A DNA stretch of 64,000 bases from Streptomyces alanosinicus (GTDB lineage: Bacteria > Actinomycetota > Actinomycetes > Streptomycetales > Streptomycetaceae), in NCBI RefSeq assembly GCF_014650595.1, contig NZ_BMVG01000006.1, forward strand, positions 1 through 64,000, read 5' to 3'. Position numbers and translations under genes: made by a program. Under the pieces are notes generated by a model that made no database searches, was not told the origin of the DNA, and worked only from the letters and a program-made list of their open reading frames with translations. Of the stretch, positions 7,018 through 16,775 are shown in pieces; position 1 is the first letter of the stretch; each line of letters begins with the position of its first letter.

Positions 7018-8925
7018 ATGGGCGTTGACGGGTGGGACGAGTCACGCGGTGACGACACGGGCACGGAATCAGCCGCGGGGTTGACCCCGCCTCAGGTGCC
7101 GCCTCAGGTGCCGCCTCAGGGCGGTCGTCCGGCTTCGTCCGCCGGCCGGAGCAGGCAGAGCGTGCCGGCGCAGCGTGAGGGCAGTGTGCTGCCACCGCGC
7201 CGGGGGCAGGCGCCCGACGACGGCGAGCTGATCGAGCGCATGCGCGGCGGTGACGACTCCGCGTACGAGGAGCTGTACCGGCGACACGCGGACGCCGTAC
7301 GGCGCTACGCCCGCACCTGCTGCCGGGACGGGCACACCGCCGACGACCTCACCGCCGAGGTCTTCGCCCGGATGCTGCAGGCGGTGCGCGGCGGGTCCGG
7401 GCCCCAGCACGCCGTACGCGCCTATCTGCTGACCTCGGTGCGGCGCGTGGCCGCGCACTGGACCAGGTCCGCGCGGCGCGAGCAGCTCGTCGACGACTTC
7501 GCCGGCTTCGCCCAGCAGGCCGCCCGGGGCGCGGAGGTCTCCGACGACGACACCTTGGACCTCGGCGCCGATGTGCGGGCGATGCACGAGGCCGAGCAGT
7601 CGATGGCGATGCAGGCCTTCCGCTCGCTGCCCGAACGCTGGCAGGCGGTGCTGTGGCACACCGAGGTGGAGGACGAGTCCCCGAGCGAGGTGGCGGTGCT
7701 GTTCGGGCTGGATGCCAACGGCACCCGGGTCCTGGCCAGCCGTGCCCGCGAGGGCCTGAAGCAGGCCTATCTCCAGGCTCATGTCAGCGCCTCTCTCTCC
7801 GGTGACGAGGAGTGCGCCCGCTACGCCGACCAGCTCGGCGGCTACGCCCGGCGCAAACTGCGCGTCCGCGCCGAGCGGGGGCTGCGCAAGCACCTGGAGG
7901 AATGCGCGAAGTGCCGGCTGGCGGCCGCGCAGATCGAAGAGGTCGCCGGCGGTATCCCCGGAGTCGTCCCGGTCGCGGTCATCGGCTGGTTCGGGGCCGC
8001 CGGGTACGCCAAGGCGCTCGGGATCATCGCCGGCGGCGCCGGGGTCGGGGCCACTGGTGCCGCCGCGGCGGCCACCGGCTCCTCCGGCGGGGGCGGCGGT
8101 GCCGGCGGGGCCGCGGCCTCGGAGGGGCTCGGGGCGCCGGTGAAGGCGGGGATCGCGGCCGGTGTGGTCGCGGTGGCCGCCGCCGCGGTGGCCCTGGCCC
8201 TCGTGAACGACAGCCACCCGCCGGCGAAGGAGGTGGCGAAGCCGGCGCCGTCCGCGCCGGTCGTCCGGCCTCCGGCGCCGAAGCCGGCCCCGTCGAAGAA
8301 GCCCTCGCCGCAGCCGGTGGTGCGGGCCCCGAAGCCGGCGCCCACACCGACGCCGCCCCCCGCACCGAAACCCCCGCCCGAGCCTGCGCCGACGCCCACG
8401 CCGACGCGCCCCGCGCCCCCGAAGCCCACCCCCAAGCCGACGCCGACCCCGACGCAGCCGACCCCGACGCCCACTCCGCCGCCCGCGCCCACCGTCTACG
8501 AGGTGAGCGAGCTGAACTACGACATCACCGGCGACGGCACCAAGCCCGAGATCCGGCTCGGCGAGAGCAGCTGGGTGTGGCAGCACTACGGAATGTCGAT
8601 CGGCGGCAGGCAGTACGCGCGCGGGGTGACCGTGCACGGCGAGTCCTCCGTGACCATCGCCCTCAACCGGCAGTGCACCGCCTACGACGCACGGGCCGGT
8701 GTCGACGACATGACGCTGGGCCTCGGCAAGGTGTCCTTCGCCGTCTACGCCGACGGGGTCCGGCTGTGGCAGTCCGGCATGGTCAAGGGAGACGATCAGG
8801 CCGTGCCCGTCCATGTGGATCTGACCGGGCGCGGGACCGTACGCCTCGTCGTGCGGCCGCACCGGGACCTCCTCGACGGGGCGGCGCTCGCCGACTGGGC
8901 GGAGTCCCGCCTCACCTGCCGCTGA
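7018..8925 (+). CDS. ECF-type sigma factor fused to anti-sigma zinc finger, TM segment and NPCBM domain
   Basis: A 635-aa protein. Residues about 68-155 are sigma region 2 (DDLTAEVFARML) and 195-255 region 4 (FRSLPERWQAVLWHTEVEDESPSEVAVLFGL). At 265-300 is a zf-HC2 anti-sigma zinc finger (H292, C296, C299). Hydrophobic, Gly/Ala-rich stretches at about 312-350 and a transmembrane helix at 376-397 follow, then a Pro/Thr-rich spacer (401-500) and an NPCBM-type carbohydrate-binding module (about 505-635). Predicted topology puts sigma and zinc finger in the cytoplasm and NPCBM outside. Such self-contained sensor sigma factors are known in Actinobacteria (ECF group 52 type). How the sigma domain would be freed is not apparent. 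Confidence 0.9.
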   Translation: MGVDGWDESRGDDTGTESAAGLTPPQVPPQVPPQGGRPASSAGRSRQSVPAQREGSVLPPRRGQAPDDGELIERMRGGDDSAYEELYRRHADAVRRYARTCCRDGHTADDLTAEVFARMLQAVRGGSGPQHAVRAYLLTSVRRVAAHWTRSARREQLVDDFAGFAQQAARGAEVSDDDTLDLGADVRAMHEAEQSMAMQAFRSLPERWQAVLWHTEVEDESPSEVAVLFGLDANGTRVLASRAREGLKQAYLQAHVSASLSGDEECARYADQLGGYARRKLRVRAERGLRKHLEECAKCRLAAAQIEEVAGGIPGVVPVAVIGWFGAAGYAKALGIIAGGAGVGATGAAAAATGSSGGGGGAGGAAASEGLGAPVKAGIAAGVVAVAAAAVALALVNDSHPPAKEVAKPAPSAPVVRPPAPKPAPSKKPSPQPVVRAPKPAPTPTPPPAPKPPPEPAPTPTPTRPAPPKPTPKPTPTPTQPTPTPTPPPAPTVYEVSELNYDITGDGTKPEIRLGESSWVWQHYGMSIGGRQYARGVTVHGESSVTIALNRQCTAYDARAGVDDMTLGLGKVSFAVYADGVRLWQSGMVKGDDQAVPVHVDLTGRGTVRLVVRPHRDLLDGAALADWAESRLTCR

Positions 8926-11900
8926 CCGGCCCCGATCCCGCCCCCCGACCTCGCTCGACGACGGCGGCCGGGCCGTCCAGCTCGCGCAGCACCTCGGCCA
9001 CGCCGAGGGACGCGCCGCGGGCGCGCTCGGCCGCGTAACGGCCGGCCGGCAGTGCCGCACGGGCCTCGGCGTGCACCTGGGCGGCCTTGCCGCGCTCCGG
9101 CTCGGGGCGCTGATGGCCTTCGCGCCAGTGGTCCGCCGCGGCGTACAGCCGGATCGCGCCCGCCAGCTCGCCGTACCGGGCCAGCAGCATGGCAGCGCTG
9201 TCCACCAGTCCCGCCGTGACCGTCTCGGCGCACCGCTGCGCCACAGCCTCGCGCAACGCCTCGGCGAGGATCGGCAGCCCGTGCGCGGGACCCGACTCGG
9301 CGGCGACGACGAGCGCCTCCACCATGCGCAGTCCCGCCCCGAACGGTGGTGGCAGATTGTCGCCGCGCACCGCCGCGCGGGTCGCGTCGTACAGCTCACG
9401 GGCGCGGGCGGTCTCCCCGTCGTGCAGGGCGATCTGGGCGCGCATCAGCAGGACGAAGGCGGCCGACTCCGGTACCGCATAGCGGTCGGCGGCGGCTCCC
9501 GCCTCGTCCAGGGAGGTCAGCGCGGCCTTCGGGTCGCCGGAGCGGTAGGCGATCTCGGCGAGCCGCGCCATCAGGAACGGCGACTCGGCGTAGGCACCCA
9601 CCTCGTAGGCGAGGCGCAGTGCCTCCTCGTACTCACCGCGTGCCTCCGCGTACCGGCCGCGCGCCATGGCCGCCTCGCCGGCCGCGCTGCACACCTGGGC
9701 CCGCATCCAGCGGTCCCCGACGCGCAGGCTGAGGGGGCGCAGCTCGGCCAGGTCCTCGTCCACGCCCCGCAGATTGCCCGCAGAGTCGACGGTCACATGG
9801 GTGCGGTACATCAGGGCGACCCCGATCTCCCAGTCGCCGCCGTGTCGGCGGCAGTTGGCGACGGCCGCGGCCAGGTCCGGGCCGGCCTCCCCCGAGCCGC
9901 CCAGGTAGTAGGCGGTCAGCGGCCAGACGATGCCGGGGAGCCGTGCCGCTCGGAGGCCTCCCTGTTCATAGGCGGCCCGCACGCGCGCGACGTACTGCGG
10001 GGCCCGCGAGTCGGCGGCGAGGTCGTCCGCGCCGGACTCGAAGGTCAGGAACAGATCGAGCATCCGCAGGTCCATCCGCGGCTCCCGCAGCGGATGCCCG
10101 GCCTCCCCGTCGGGGTCGGCGAGGAGGGCCCCGACCGGATCGGCCACCTCCACCAGGGCCGCCAGACCGCCACCGGTGCGCAGCGCGCCCGACATGCCGG
10201 ACGCCCTCAGGGTGTCCAGGGCCACGCCCAGGCGCAGGACGAGACGGATCCAGGCGACCGCCTCCCGGCGGTGGTTGCGCAGCCACCAGAACCAGCCCAT
10301 GGCGAGGGCGATCGCGGCCGCCTCCGGCTCGTCGGCGGCGCGCACCGCGCGGTCCAGGGCCGCCCGGATGTTGTCCAGTTCGCTCTCCAGGCAGGAGATC
10401 CATTGCAGTTGGGCCGCCGAACGCAGGAGCGGATCGGCCTCCTCGACCAGCGCACGCACCCACGCGCGATGGCGGCGCTCGGTCTCGGCGCGCAGTCCGG
10501 GGACCTCGGCCGCGCGCTCGACGGCGTACTCGTGGATGGTCTCCAGCATGCGGTAGCGCATGCCGGCGCCGGAGGCGTCGGGTGCGGCGACGACGAGGGA
10601 CTTGTCGACCAGGGCGCCGATCAGGTCGGCCGCCGGGTCGCCGCACACGGCCTCGGCCGCCGCGAGGTCCCAGCCGCCGGCGAACACCGACACCTCGCGC
10701 AGCACCGTGCGCTCGCGCTCGTCGAGCAGGTCCCAGGACCAGTCGACGACCGCGCGCAGGGTCTGCTGGCGGGGCAGGACCGTGCGGCTTCCGGAGGTGA
10801 GCAGCCGGAAGCGGTCGTCGAGCCGGTCGGCGATCTGCCGTGGGGTCAGCAGCCGGAGCCGGGCGGCGGCCAGCTCGATGGCCAGCGGCAGCCCGTCCAG
10901 CCGGCGGCAGATCTCCGCCACGGCCCCGGTGTCGGCGAGCACCGCGCCGGCGTCGGGGCGGACGGCCTTCGCGCGCTCGGCGAACAGACGGTGCGCCTGC
11001 TCCGGGACGAGGGGCTCGACCGGGCGCACCGACTCACCGGGGACGCCCAGGGGTTCACGGCTGGTCGCGAGGATCGTGAGCCCCGGGCAGTGGGTGAGGA
11101 GGGTCTCGGCGAGGGCGGCGGCCGCGCCGATCACATGCTCGCAGTTGTCAAGGATCAGGAGTTGGCTGCGCGGGGCGCAGTACTCGATCAGCAGGGCGAC
11201 GGGGTCGGCCTGCGGGGTCGCCAGTTCGTTGGTCAGCAGCACGGTCTCGCGCAGACCGAGGGCGCTGACCACCGCGCCGGGCACCGCCTCCGGATGGTCG
11301 AGCGGGGCCAGCTCGACCAGCCATGCCTGGGGGAGCCCTGCAGCGGTCTCCTCGGCGAGACGGGTCTTTCCGGAGCCGCCCGGTCCGGTGAGCGTGACCA
11401 GGCGGGCCCTGTGCATATCGGAACGGATGGCGTCGAGTTCGGGTTCCCGCCCGACGAACGAGTTCAGACGGGGACGGAGATTTCCGGTGCGCTCGGGGGG
11501 TTGAGCGGGTGCCGGTGCCTTCGCGGGCCGCGGCCGTGGTGGTGGCTGCGGTTCCTTCTGTTCGAGCAACGACGTGTGCAGGGCGGTGAGTTCCGGGCCC
11601 GGATCGGTGCCGAGGGTGTCGGCGAGGGTGCGGCGGGCGGACTCGTACGCGGCGAGGGCGTCGGCGGGGCGGCCCGTGTCGCGCAGGGCGCGGATGAGCA
11701 GGGCGTGCAGGGGCTCGTCCAGCGGATGGGCCGCCGTCAGCTCCGTCAGCTCCGGTACGACGTCCGGGGCGCGGCGGAGATCGAGGGCTGCGGCGGCCCG
11801 GGCGCGGCTCGCCTCCAGGCGCAGGGCCCTTGGGCGGCTGGCGGCGGTGCGGTCGGGCAGGTCGGCGAGGGCGGGGCCGTGCCAGAGGGCGAGGGCCTCG

Positions 11901-12271
11901 GTGAGGGTGCGGTGGGCGGTGGCCGGGTCGCCTGTGGTGAGGGCTTTGGTGCCGGTGCGGACGAGCCGCTCGAAGACGTACAGGTCCACGTCGTCCTCGG
12001 TGGCCTCCAGGCGGTAGCCGCCGGGGGTGGAGACGATGGTGTGCCGGCCGAGGGTGCGGCGGAGGCGGCCGACCAGGGCCTGGAGGGCGGCGGGGGCGTC
12101 GTGGGGTGGGTCGTCCGCCCAGATCTCGTCGATCAGGGTTTCGGGGGTGGTGGCGCGGGAGGGGTGGAGGGCGAGGGCGGTGAGCAGGGTGCGCAGGCGG
12201 GGGCCGCCGATGGGTATGGGGATGCCCTGGTCGTCCACGGCTTGGGTTACGCCCAGGATTCTGTATCGCAC
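8912..12271 (-). CDS. AfsR/SARP-type regulator with BTAD, NB-ARC ATPase and TPR region
   Basis: The GTG at 12271 (VRYRILGVTQAV, 1119 aa) matches the family start; an upstream in-frame start at 12463 would add 64 low-complexity residues. Domains: OmpR-like winged-helix DNA-binding (about 1-95), bacterial transcriptional activator domain (100-245), NB-ARC/STAND ATPase (290-560) with Walker A GPGGSGKTRLAEE and Walker B LLILDNCEH, and a helical TPR-like C-terminal half (650-1050). Family members integrate phosphorylation or ATP signals to activate antibiotic genes. Its 3' end overlaps the convergent sigma gene by 14 bp. It lies downstream of the asparagine-synthetase-like gene on the same strand. 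Confidence 0.9.
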   Translation of the reverse strand: MRYRILGVTQAVDDQGIPIPIGGPRLRTLLTALALHPSRATTPETLIDEIWADDPPHDAPAALQALVGRLRRTLGRHTIVSTPGGYRLEATEDDVDLYVFERLVRTGTKALTTGDPATAHRTLTEALALWHGPALADLPDRTAASRPRALRLEASRARAAAALDLRRAPDVVPELTELTAAHPLDEPLHALLIRALRDTGRPADALAAYESARRTLADTLGTDPGPELTALHTSLLEQKEPQPPPRPRPAKAPAPAQPPERTGNLRPRLNSFVGREPELDAIRSDMHRARLVTLTGPGGSGKTRLAEETAAGLPQAWLVELAPLDHPEAVPGAVVSALGLRETVLLTNELATPQADPVALLIEYCAPRSQLLILDNCEHVIGAAAALAETLLTHCPGLTILATSREPLGVPGESVRPVEPLVPEQAHRLFAERAKAVRPDAGAVLADTGAVAEICRRLDGLPLAIELAAARLRLLTPRQIADRLDDRFRLLTSGSRTVLPRQQTLRAVVDWSWDLLDERERTVLREVSVFAGGWDLAAAEAVCGDPAADLIGALVDKSLVVAAPDASGAGMRYRMLETIHEYAVERAAEVPGLRAETERRHRAWVRALVEEADPLLRSAAQLQWISCLESELDNIRAALDRAVRAADEPEAAAIALAMGWFWWLRNHRREAVAWIRLVLRLGVALDTLRASGMSGALRTGGGLAALVEVADPVGALLADPDGEAGHPLREPRMDLRMLDLFLTFESGADDLAADSRAPQYVARVRAAYEQGGLRAARLPGIVWPLTAYYLGGSGEAGPDLAAAVANCRRHGGDWEIGVALMYRTHVTVDSAGNLRGVDEDLAELRPLSLRVGDRWMRAQVCSAAGEAAMARGRYAEARGEYEEALRLAYEVGAYAESPFLMARLAEIAYRSGDPKAALTSLDEAGAAADRYAVPESAAFVLLMRAQIALHDGETARARELYDATRAAVRGDNLPPPFGAGLRMVEALVVAAESGPAHGLPILAEALREAVAQRCAETVTAGLVDSAAMLLARYGELAGAIRLYAAADHWREGHQRPEPERGKAAQVHAEARAALPAGRYAAERARGASLGVAEVLRELDGPAAVVERGRGAGSGPVSGR

Positions 12272-12481
12272 CTGGTCATTGTCGCGGGGTGCGGAGTTCT
12301 GGGCACGGGGTTTCGTGAGCGGCGCGTGATCGGTGCCCTGTGCTGCTGCGGCTGGGCGGGGGGCGCGCGCTGCTCGCTGGGAGGTGCGTCCCCCCGAGGG
12401 AGTACCCCCCTGCGCCCACCCGTGCCACCCGAGCGGCACGACTGTCCGCAGCTGCGGCGGCATGCGGCTGCCCGCGGACGC

Positions 12482-14557
12482 TCACGCGCCGGAGGCCAGC
12501 GCGCCCTTCCTCGGCTGGATCCCGGAGGGCACCGCACGCGCGCGTGCCGGGGTTCCCGTCCAGCACGTGCCGCGGCGGGAGAGGAGGCGGTGGAGCCAGA
12601 GTTCGAGGGAGATGAGGTCGGCGAGGCCGTCCAGGGGGACGGGGTCGCCGGCGGCGGCCGCGCTCAGGGCCTCGCGGATGACGCGGGCCTCCACCAGGCC
12701 GGCGTCGGCGAGGAGGGGCGTGGCGAAGAGGTCGAGCAGGGGGTCGGCGGCCATGCGCAGACCCGCGCGTGCGGCCGCCGCCGAGGAGGCGTGGGAGGGG
12801 GCGCCCCAGCCGGGCGGGAGGTCGGCGACGCCGGCGCCCTCCAGGACCGTACGGAGTATGGCGGCACGGGCGCCGGGCTGGACGCGCAGGGCCTGCGGGA
12901 GGGCACGGCAGGCGCGGACGACCTGGTTGTCGAGGAACGGCGCGTGCAGGCGCTGGGAGCGGATCTCGGCGGCCTGTTCCAGGACGCGCAGGTCGGCGGC
13001 GTGGCGGGCGAGGGCGGCACGCGCGCGATAGTCGCCGGGACGCTGTACGCCGGTCGCGGAGCGGTCTGCCTCCGCCTGGAGAAGAACCGATACTTCAGCC
13101 AGCGCCTCCCCGGTCAGCCAGCGCGCCGCCGGCCCCGGTCTCGCCCAGGTCAGCGCGGCGAGGGAGGCACCGACGGCGCCCTTGGGCTCATCGAAGCGGC
13201 GCCGCATCAGCCGCTCGGCCAGCACCTCCAGACCGGCCCGGTACGGCGTGCGGGCGAGCCGGCGGGCGGCGCCGTACACGCGCGCCGGGACCAGCACCGA
13301 TCCGTCGGCCTTGGCGAGCGCCGCGACCGGGCGGACCAGATGGCGCCGTTTGCGGTCCATGAGGAGGTCGGCGAGGCGGGCGGGGTGGGCGTCCAGGACC
13401 TGGCGGGCGCCGTGGCCGGTGAAGTGGTCGGCGCTGCCGGCGGCGAGCCGGGCGCGGTGCCGGGCGGCGGTGACCAGGGAGGGTCCGGGTTCGTCGGTGA
13501 GGGGGCCGTCGAGCTCGGCGTACGGCAGGGTCTCCTCGGCGCCGGTGACCACCACGTGGTGCAGGCGCGGGCCCGCGGCCAGGGCTCCGGCGCGTTCGAC
13601 CTCGGCCTCGCGGCCGCCTACGGCCAGGTCGTTGAAGGTGACCGCGAGGAGCCGTTCGCCCGCGCCCGTGCCGTGCCCGAGCAGGGTGCCGGGTCTGCCG
13701 GGCAGCCCGGCGGCCAGCAGCGCGAGGGTGCCGGAGGCGGGGCCGCCGGAGAGGTCTGCGCCGATGCCGGGCACGGGCATCCCGCGCCGGGCCCGCCGCT
13801 CGGCCGGGCCCATGCCGGGTACCGGGCCGGGGTCGAGGTCGGGCACATGGCGGGGTGCGGACAGCCGGGTGCGGACCGCCTCCACCAGGGCGTCGCGTAC
13901 GGCGTCGACGGCGCGGTCGGGCTCGGCCGGGGGCGCGGCCACGGCGAGGGACGCGACCGGTTCGTACCCGGCGATCTCGCGCGCCCCGGCGCGCAGCACA
14001 AGCGCGTGCCCCGGCGGAACGCGCCGCACGCCGTCGTACGGGGTGGTGTCGCGCAGCGCGGCCGGCACGTCCGGGGCGGCGAGCAGGGCGGCCAGGTGAC
14101 CGAAGTCGAGGTTGGCCTCGATGAGGTCGGCGAGGGGCAGCGCGGCGGTGGCGTAGGCCGTGCCGCCCGCCCAGGGGGTGTGGAACACCGGGCGGGCGCC
14201 CGCGAGATCGCCGCAGACGGTGATGCGGCGGCCGACCTGGACGACGGCGGTGTAACTGCCCGGCCAGGTCGTCAGATGGCGCAGTGCGCCCCCGCGCGCG
14301 GTGAACAGTCCGCGCCGCAGCTCCTCGTCGGAGGCGCCGCAGATGCCGAGGACGGCGATGCGGTTGTCCGCGTCGGCCCGCACCACGCGGATCTCGTCCG
14401 GGCGCCAGTCGCCGACGGCCCACAGCGGATCCGGGTCTCCCCACAGGAGTTGGGAGCCGACCGGATGCAGGGTCTCGCCGTCGTAACCGGTGGCACCCGC
14501 GGAGCCGATCCGGGCGGCGCCCGCGGCGGTGCTGCTCCAACCCACCAACCACCGCAT
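12482..14557 (-). CDS. Asparagine-synthetase-like protein with degenerate motifs
   Basis: About 691 aa from the ATG at 14557 (MRWLVGWSS). The layout resembles asparagine synthetase B and lasso-peptide cyclases: an N-terminal Ntn-like domain (about 1-190, GDLAGARPVFHTP) and a C-terminal adenylating synthetase domain. Cys2, the glutaminase nucleophile, is absent. The ATP pyrophosphatase loop that normally reads SGGxDS is SGGPAS (near residue 260), so the conserved Asp is lost; the second loop reads TGHGARQ instead of TGDGGDE. A classical amidotransferase activity is therefore doubtful. It precedes the AfsR-type regulator on the same strand, 210 bp apart. Function unknown. Confidence 0.75.
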   Translation of the reverse strand: MRWLVGWSSTAAGAARIGSAGATGYDGETLHPVGSQLLWGDPDPLWAVGDWRPDEIRVVRADADNRIAVLGICGASDEELRRGLFTARGGALRHLTTWPGSYTAVVQVGRRITVCGDLAGARPVFHTPWAGGTAYATAALPLADLIEANLDFGHLAALLAAPDVPAALRDTTPYDGVRRVPPGHALVLRAGAREIAGYEPVASLAVAAPPAEPDRAVDAVRDALVEAVRTRLSAPRHVPDLDPGPVPGMGPAERRARRGMPVPGIGADLSGGPASGTLALLAAGLPGRPGTLLGHGTGAGERLLAVTFNDLAVGGREAEVERAGALAAGPRLHHVVVTGAEETLPYAELDGPLTDEPGPSLVTAARHRARLAAGSADHFTGHGARQVLDAHPARLADLLMDRKRRHLVRPVAALAKADGSVLVPARVYGAARRLARTPYRAGLEVLAERLMRRRFDEPKGAVGASLAALTWARPGPAARWLTGEALAEVSVLLQAEADRSATGVQRPGDYRARAALARHAADLRVLEQAAEIRSQRLHAPFLDNQVVRACRALPQALRVQPGARAAILRTVLEGAGVADLPPGWGAPSHASSAAAARAGLRMAADPLLDLFATPLLADAGLVEARVIREALSAAAAGDPVPLDGLADLISLELWLHRLLSRRGTCWTGTPARARAVPSGIQPRKGALASGA

Positions 14558-15279
14558 CGACGCCTCCACAGGCTGTGGACAACAGTGCACCGTACGAACC
14601 GGCTCCTCATGCTGCCATGAAAGGCGCGGCGTGGAGGGGCGACGGCACCGGCTCGGATCGAGGGAAGCTCACGGCGAACGCCCGGGGCCGCCAGGGGAGT
14701 CGGCGGGCGGGACGGGCGCCGGCCGCCGGATGTTCATGAGGAGTACGACGCGAATGCGCCCCCTGTGCGCTCCCTCAAAACGCCCTTCACGCCCTCAAGT
14801 TGCGTGGTCGGAGCGGAATCCAACCCCGGCGAGCAGGGTCTATTTTCGGCCAAACATATGGCGGCGTCCGGGATTTGAGCACGCTCCGTACAGGCCTTCG
14901 GCGAACGCGGTGGCGCAGACACGCGCACAGTCCGGGAGGCGGGCAGCGCCTCCCGGACCGGTCCGCCACCCGCGGGGATGAAGGTGGCGGTGTCCCCCAG
15001 CCCACTGGATCCAGTACAGCGGGCCGACCCACGCAAGAGCCATGGAACCGCTCCCCCGATGGCCGGAGAAGAGCGCACGGACAGGCGCACGGCCACACGT
15101 GCGGGGGCACGCGGCGACAGGCCGTGCACGGTGCGTACATGACCGCACTTCCGTACGGACCACAATCCCGCCATCCGGAACAATGCCCCTTAACGCTTGG
15201 GATGCGGCGAACTACGCTGGGTTTACGAATGCCGCGTGGTTATGCCAGCGCGGCAGCCGTCTGTGTCGAGGGGTGGCGC
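14558..15279. other. Non-coding region between divergent genes
   Basis: About 720 bp without a supportable gene. The open frames here overlap each other and lack coding bias. It must carry the promoters of the asparagine-synthetase-like gene (leftward) and the sporulation regulator (rightward). One promoter-like pair is visible at 15190-15218. Confidence 0.6.
15190..15218 (+). promoter_or_regulatory. Candidate promoter of the sporulation regulator
   Basis: TTAACG (15190-15195), 17-bp spacer, TACGCT (15213-15218), about 60 bp upstream of the ATG at 15280. Confidence 0.45.
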
Positions 15280-16704
15280 ATGTCCAGGGAGCAACGCGGG
15301 CCGAACGAAAAGCTCGGCGCCGTTCTCGCCCTCGCGGGAATCAGCAACGCAGGACTCGCACGACGCGTCAACGACCTTGGCGCCCAACGCGGGTTGACTC
15401 TTCGCTACGACAAGACCTCCGTGGCGCGCTGGGTGTCGAAGGGGATGGTGCCGCAGGGCGCGGCGCCGCACCTCATCGCGGCCGCCATCGGACAGAAGCT
15501 CGGCCGCCCGGTGCCGCTCCACGAGATCGGCCTGGCGGACGCGGATCCCGCCCCCGAAGTGGGTCTCGCCTTCCCCAGAGACGTCGGACAGGCGGTGAAG
15601 TCGGCGACCGAGCTGTACCGTCTCGACCTCGCCGGCCGCCGGGCCGGCTCCGGCGGCATCTGGCAGTCGCTCGCCGGATCGTTCGCAGTGAGCGCATACG
15701 CAACGCCTGCCTCACGATGGCTGATAACCCCCGCCGACAGCTCGGTCGCGCGGGAGGCGGGCTCCGCCGAGGGCACCGGCGCACCGATCAAAGTCGGCCA
15801 CAGCGATGTGCAGAAGCTGCGGGAGGCCGCCGAGGACGCCCGGCGCTGGGACTCCAAGTACGGCGGCGGGGACTGGCGTTCGTCGATGGTGCCGGAGTGT
15901 CTGCGGGTCGAGGCGGCGCCACTGCTGCTCGGGGCCTACTCCGACGAGGTGGGCCGGGCGCTCTTCGGCGCCTCCGCCGAACTCACCCGGCTCGCCGGGT
16001 GGATGGCCTTCGACACCGGCCAGCAGGAGGCGGCGCAGCGGTACTACATCCAGGCGCTGCGGCTCGCGCGCGCGGCGGCGGACGTACCGCTCGGCGGCTA
16101 TGTGCTCGCCTCCATGTCGCTCCAGGCGACCTATCGCGGCTTCGGCGACGAAGGGGTCGATCTGGCGCAGGCGGCGCTGGAGCGGAACCGGGGCCTGGCG
16201 ACCGCGCGCACGATGAGCTTCTTCCGGCTGGTGGAAGCACGGGCACACGCGCGTGCGGGAGACGCACAGGCGGCGGGTGCGGCCCTGAAGGCCGCCGAGG
16301 GGTGGCTCGAACGATCCCGGGAGGGCGACAACGATCCTTCTTGGCTTGGTTTTTATGGCTATGACCGGTTTGCCGCTGATGCGGCGGAGTGCTATCGGGA
16401 TCTGAAGGCTCCCCGGCAGGTGCGACGGTTCACCGAGCAGGCGCTGTCGAAGCCGACGGAGGAGTTCGTGCGCTCGCACGGACTGCGGCTGGTGGTGTCG
16501 GCCGTGGCCGAGCTGGAGTCCGGGAACCTGGACGCCGCGTGCGAGCAGGGCCGGCGGGCCGTGGAAGTGGCCGGGCGGATCTCTTCGGCCCGGACCACGG
16601 AGTATGTGAAGGATCTGCTGCACCGGCTGGAGCCGTACGGGGACGAGCCGCGGGTGGCGGAGCTGCGGGAGCGGGCCCGGCCGCTGTTGATGACCACGGC
16701 CTGA
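15280..16704 (+). CDS. Sporulation-associated regulator (ORF1590/NsdA-like)
   Basis: A 474-aa protein. The ATG at 15280 is chosen for its GAGGGG ribosome site; an in-frame ATG at 15229 would add [17 protein letters not shown] without a site. The N-terminus has an atypical helix-turn-helix (about 10-70: [46 protein letters not shown]), and the C-terminal two thirds are TPR-like helices ([19 protein letters not shown]). The pattern is that of the Streptomyces family that includes S. griseus ORF1590 and NsdA, which affect sporulation and antibiotic production. Assignment rests on remembered similarity. It is followed 70 bp later by the hydroxyglutarate oxidase gene. Confidence 0.78.
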   Translation: MSREQRGPNEKLGAVLALAGISNAGLARRVNDLGAQRGLTLRYDKTSVARWVSKGMVPQGAAPHLIAAAIGQKLGRPVPLHEIGLADADPAPEVGLAFPRDVGQAVKSATELYRLDLAGRRAGSGGIWQSLAGSFAVSAYATPASRWLITPADSSVAREAGSAEGTGAPIKVGHSDVQKLREAAEDARRWDSKYGGGDWRSSMVPECLRVEAAPLLLGAYSDEVGRALFGASAELTRLAGWMAFDTGQQEAAQRYYIQALRLARAAADVPLGGYVLASMSLQATYRGFGDEGVDLAQAALERNRGLATARTMSFFRLVEARAHARAGDAQAAGAALKAAEGWLERSREGDNDPSWLGFYGYDRFAADAAECYRDLKAPRQVRRFTEQALSKPTEEFVRSHGLRLVVSAVAELESGNLDAACEQGRRAVEVAGRISSARTTEYVKDLLHRLEPYGDEPRVAELRERARPLLMTTA

Positions 16705-16775
16705 TAACCCGCACCGCCCGCGTTTGAAGGCGTTGTCAGTGGCGCAGTGCACTATCGAAGTGGGAGGTGGTGCAG

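Noticed and set aside
12482..14557. Lasso-peptide biosynthetic cluster based on the asparagine-synthetase-like gene
   Set aside because: No precursor peptide, no PqqD-like or transglutaminase-like partner and no lasso ABC transporter nearby, and the ATP motif is degenerate.
9071..14620. Very long plus-strand open frame (1849 codons) opposite the AfsR-type and asparagine-synthetase-like genes
   Set aside because: Composition is that of an antisense shadow in high-GC DNA (Gly/Arg/Val/Ala-rich, no domains), while both minus-strand genes have clear family motifs.
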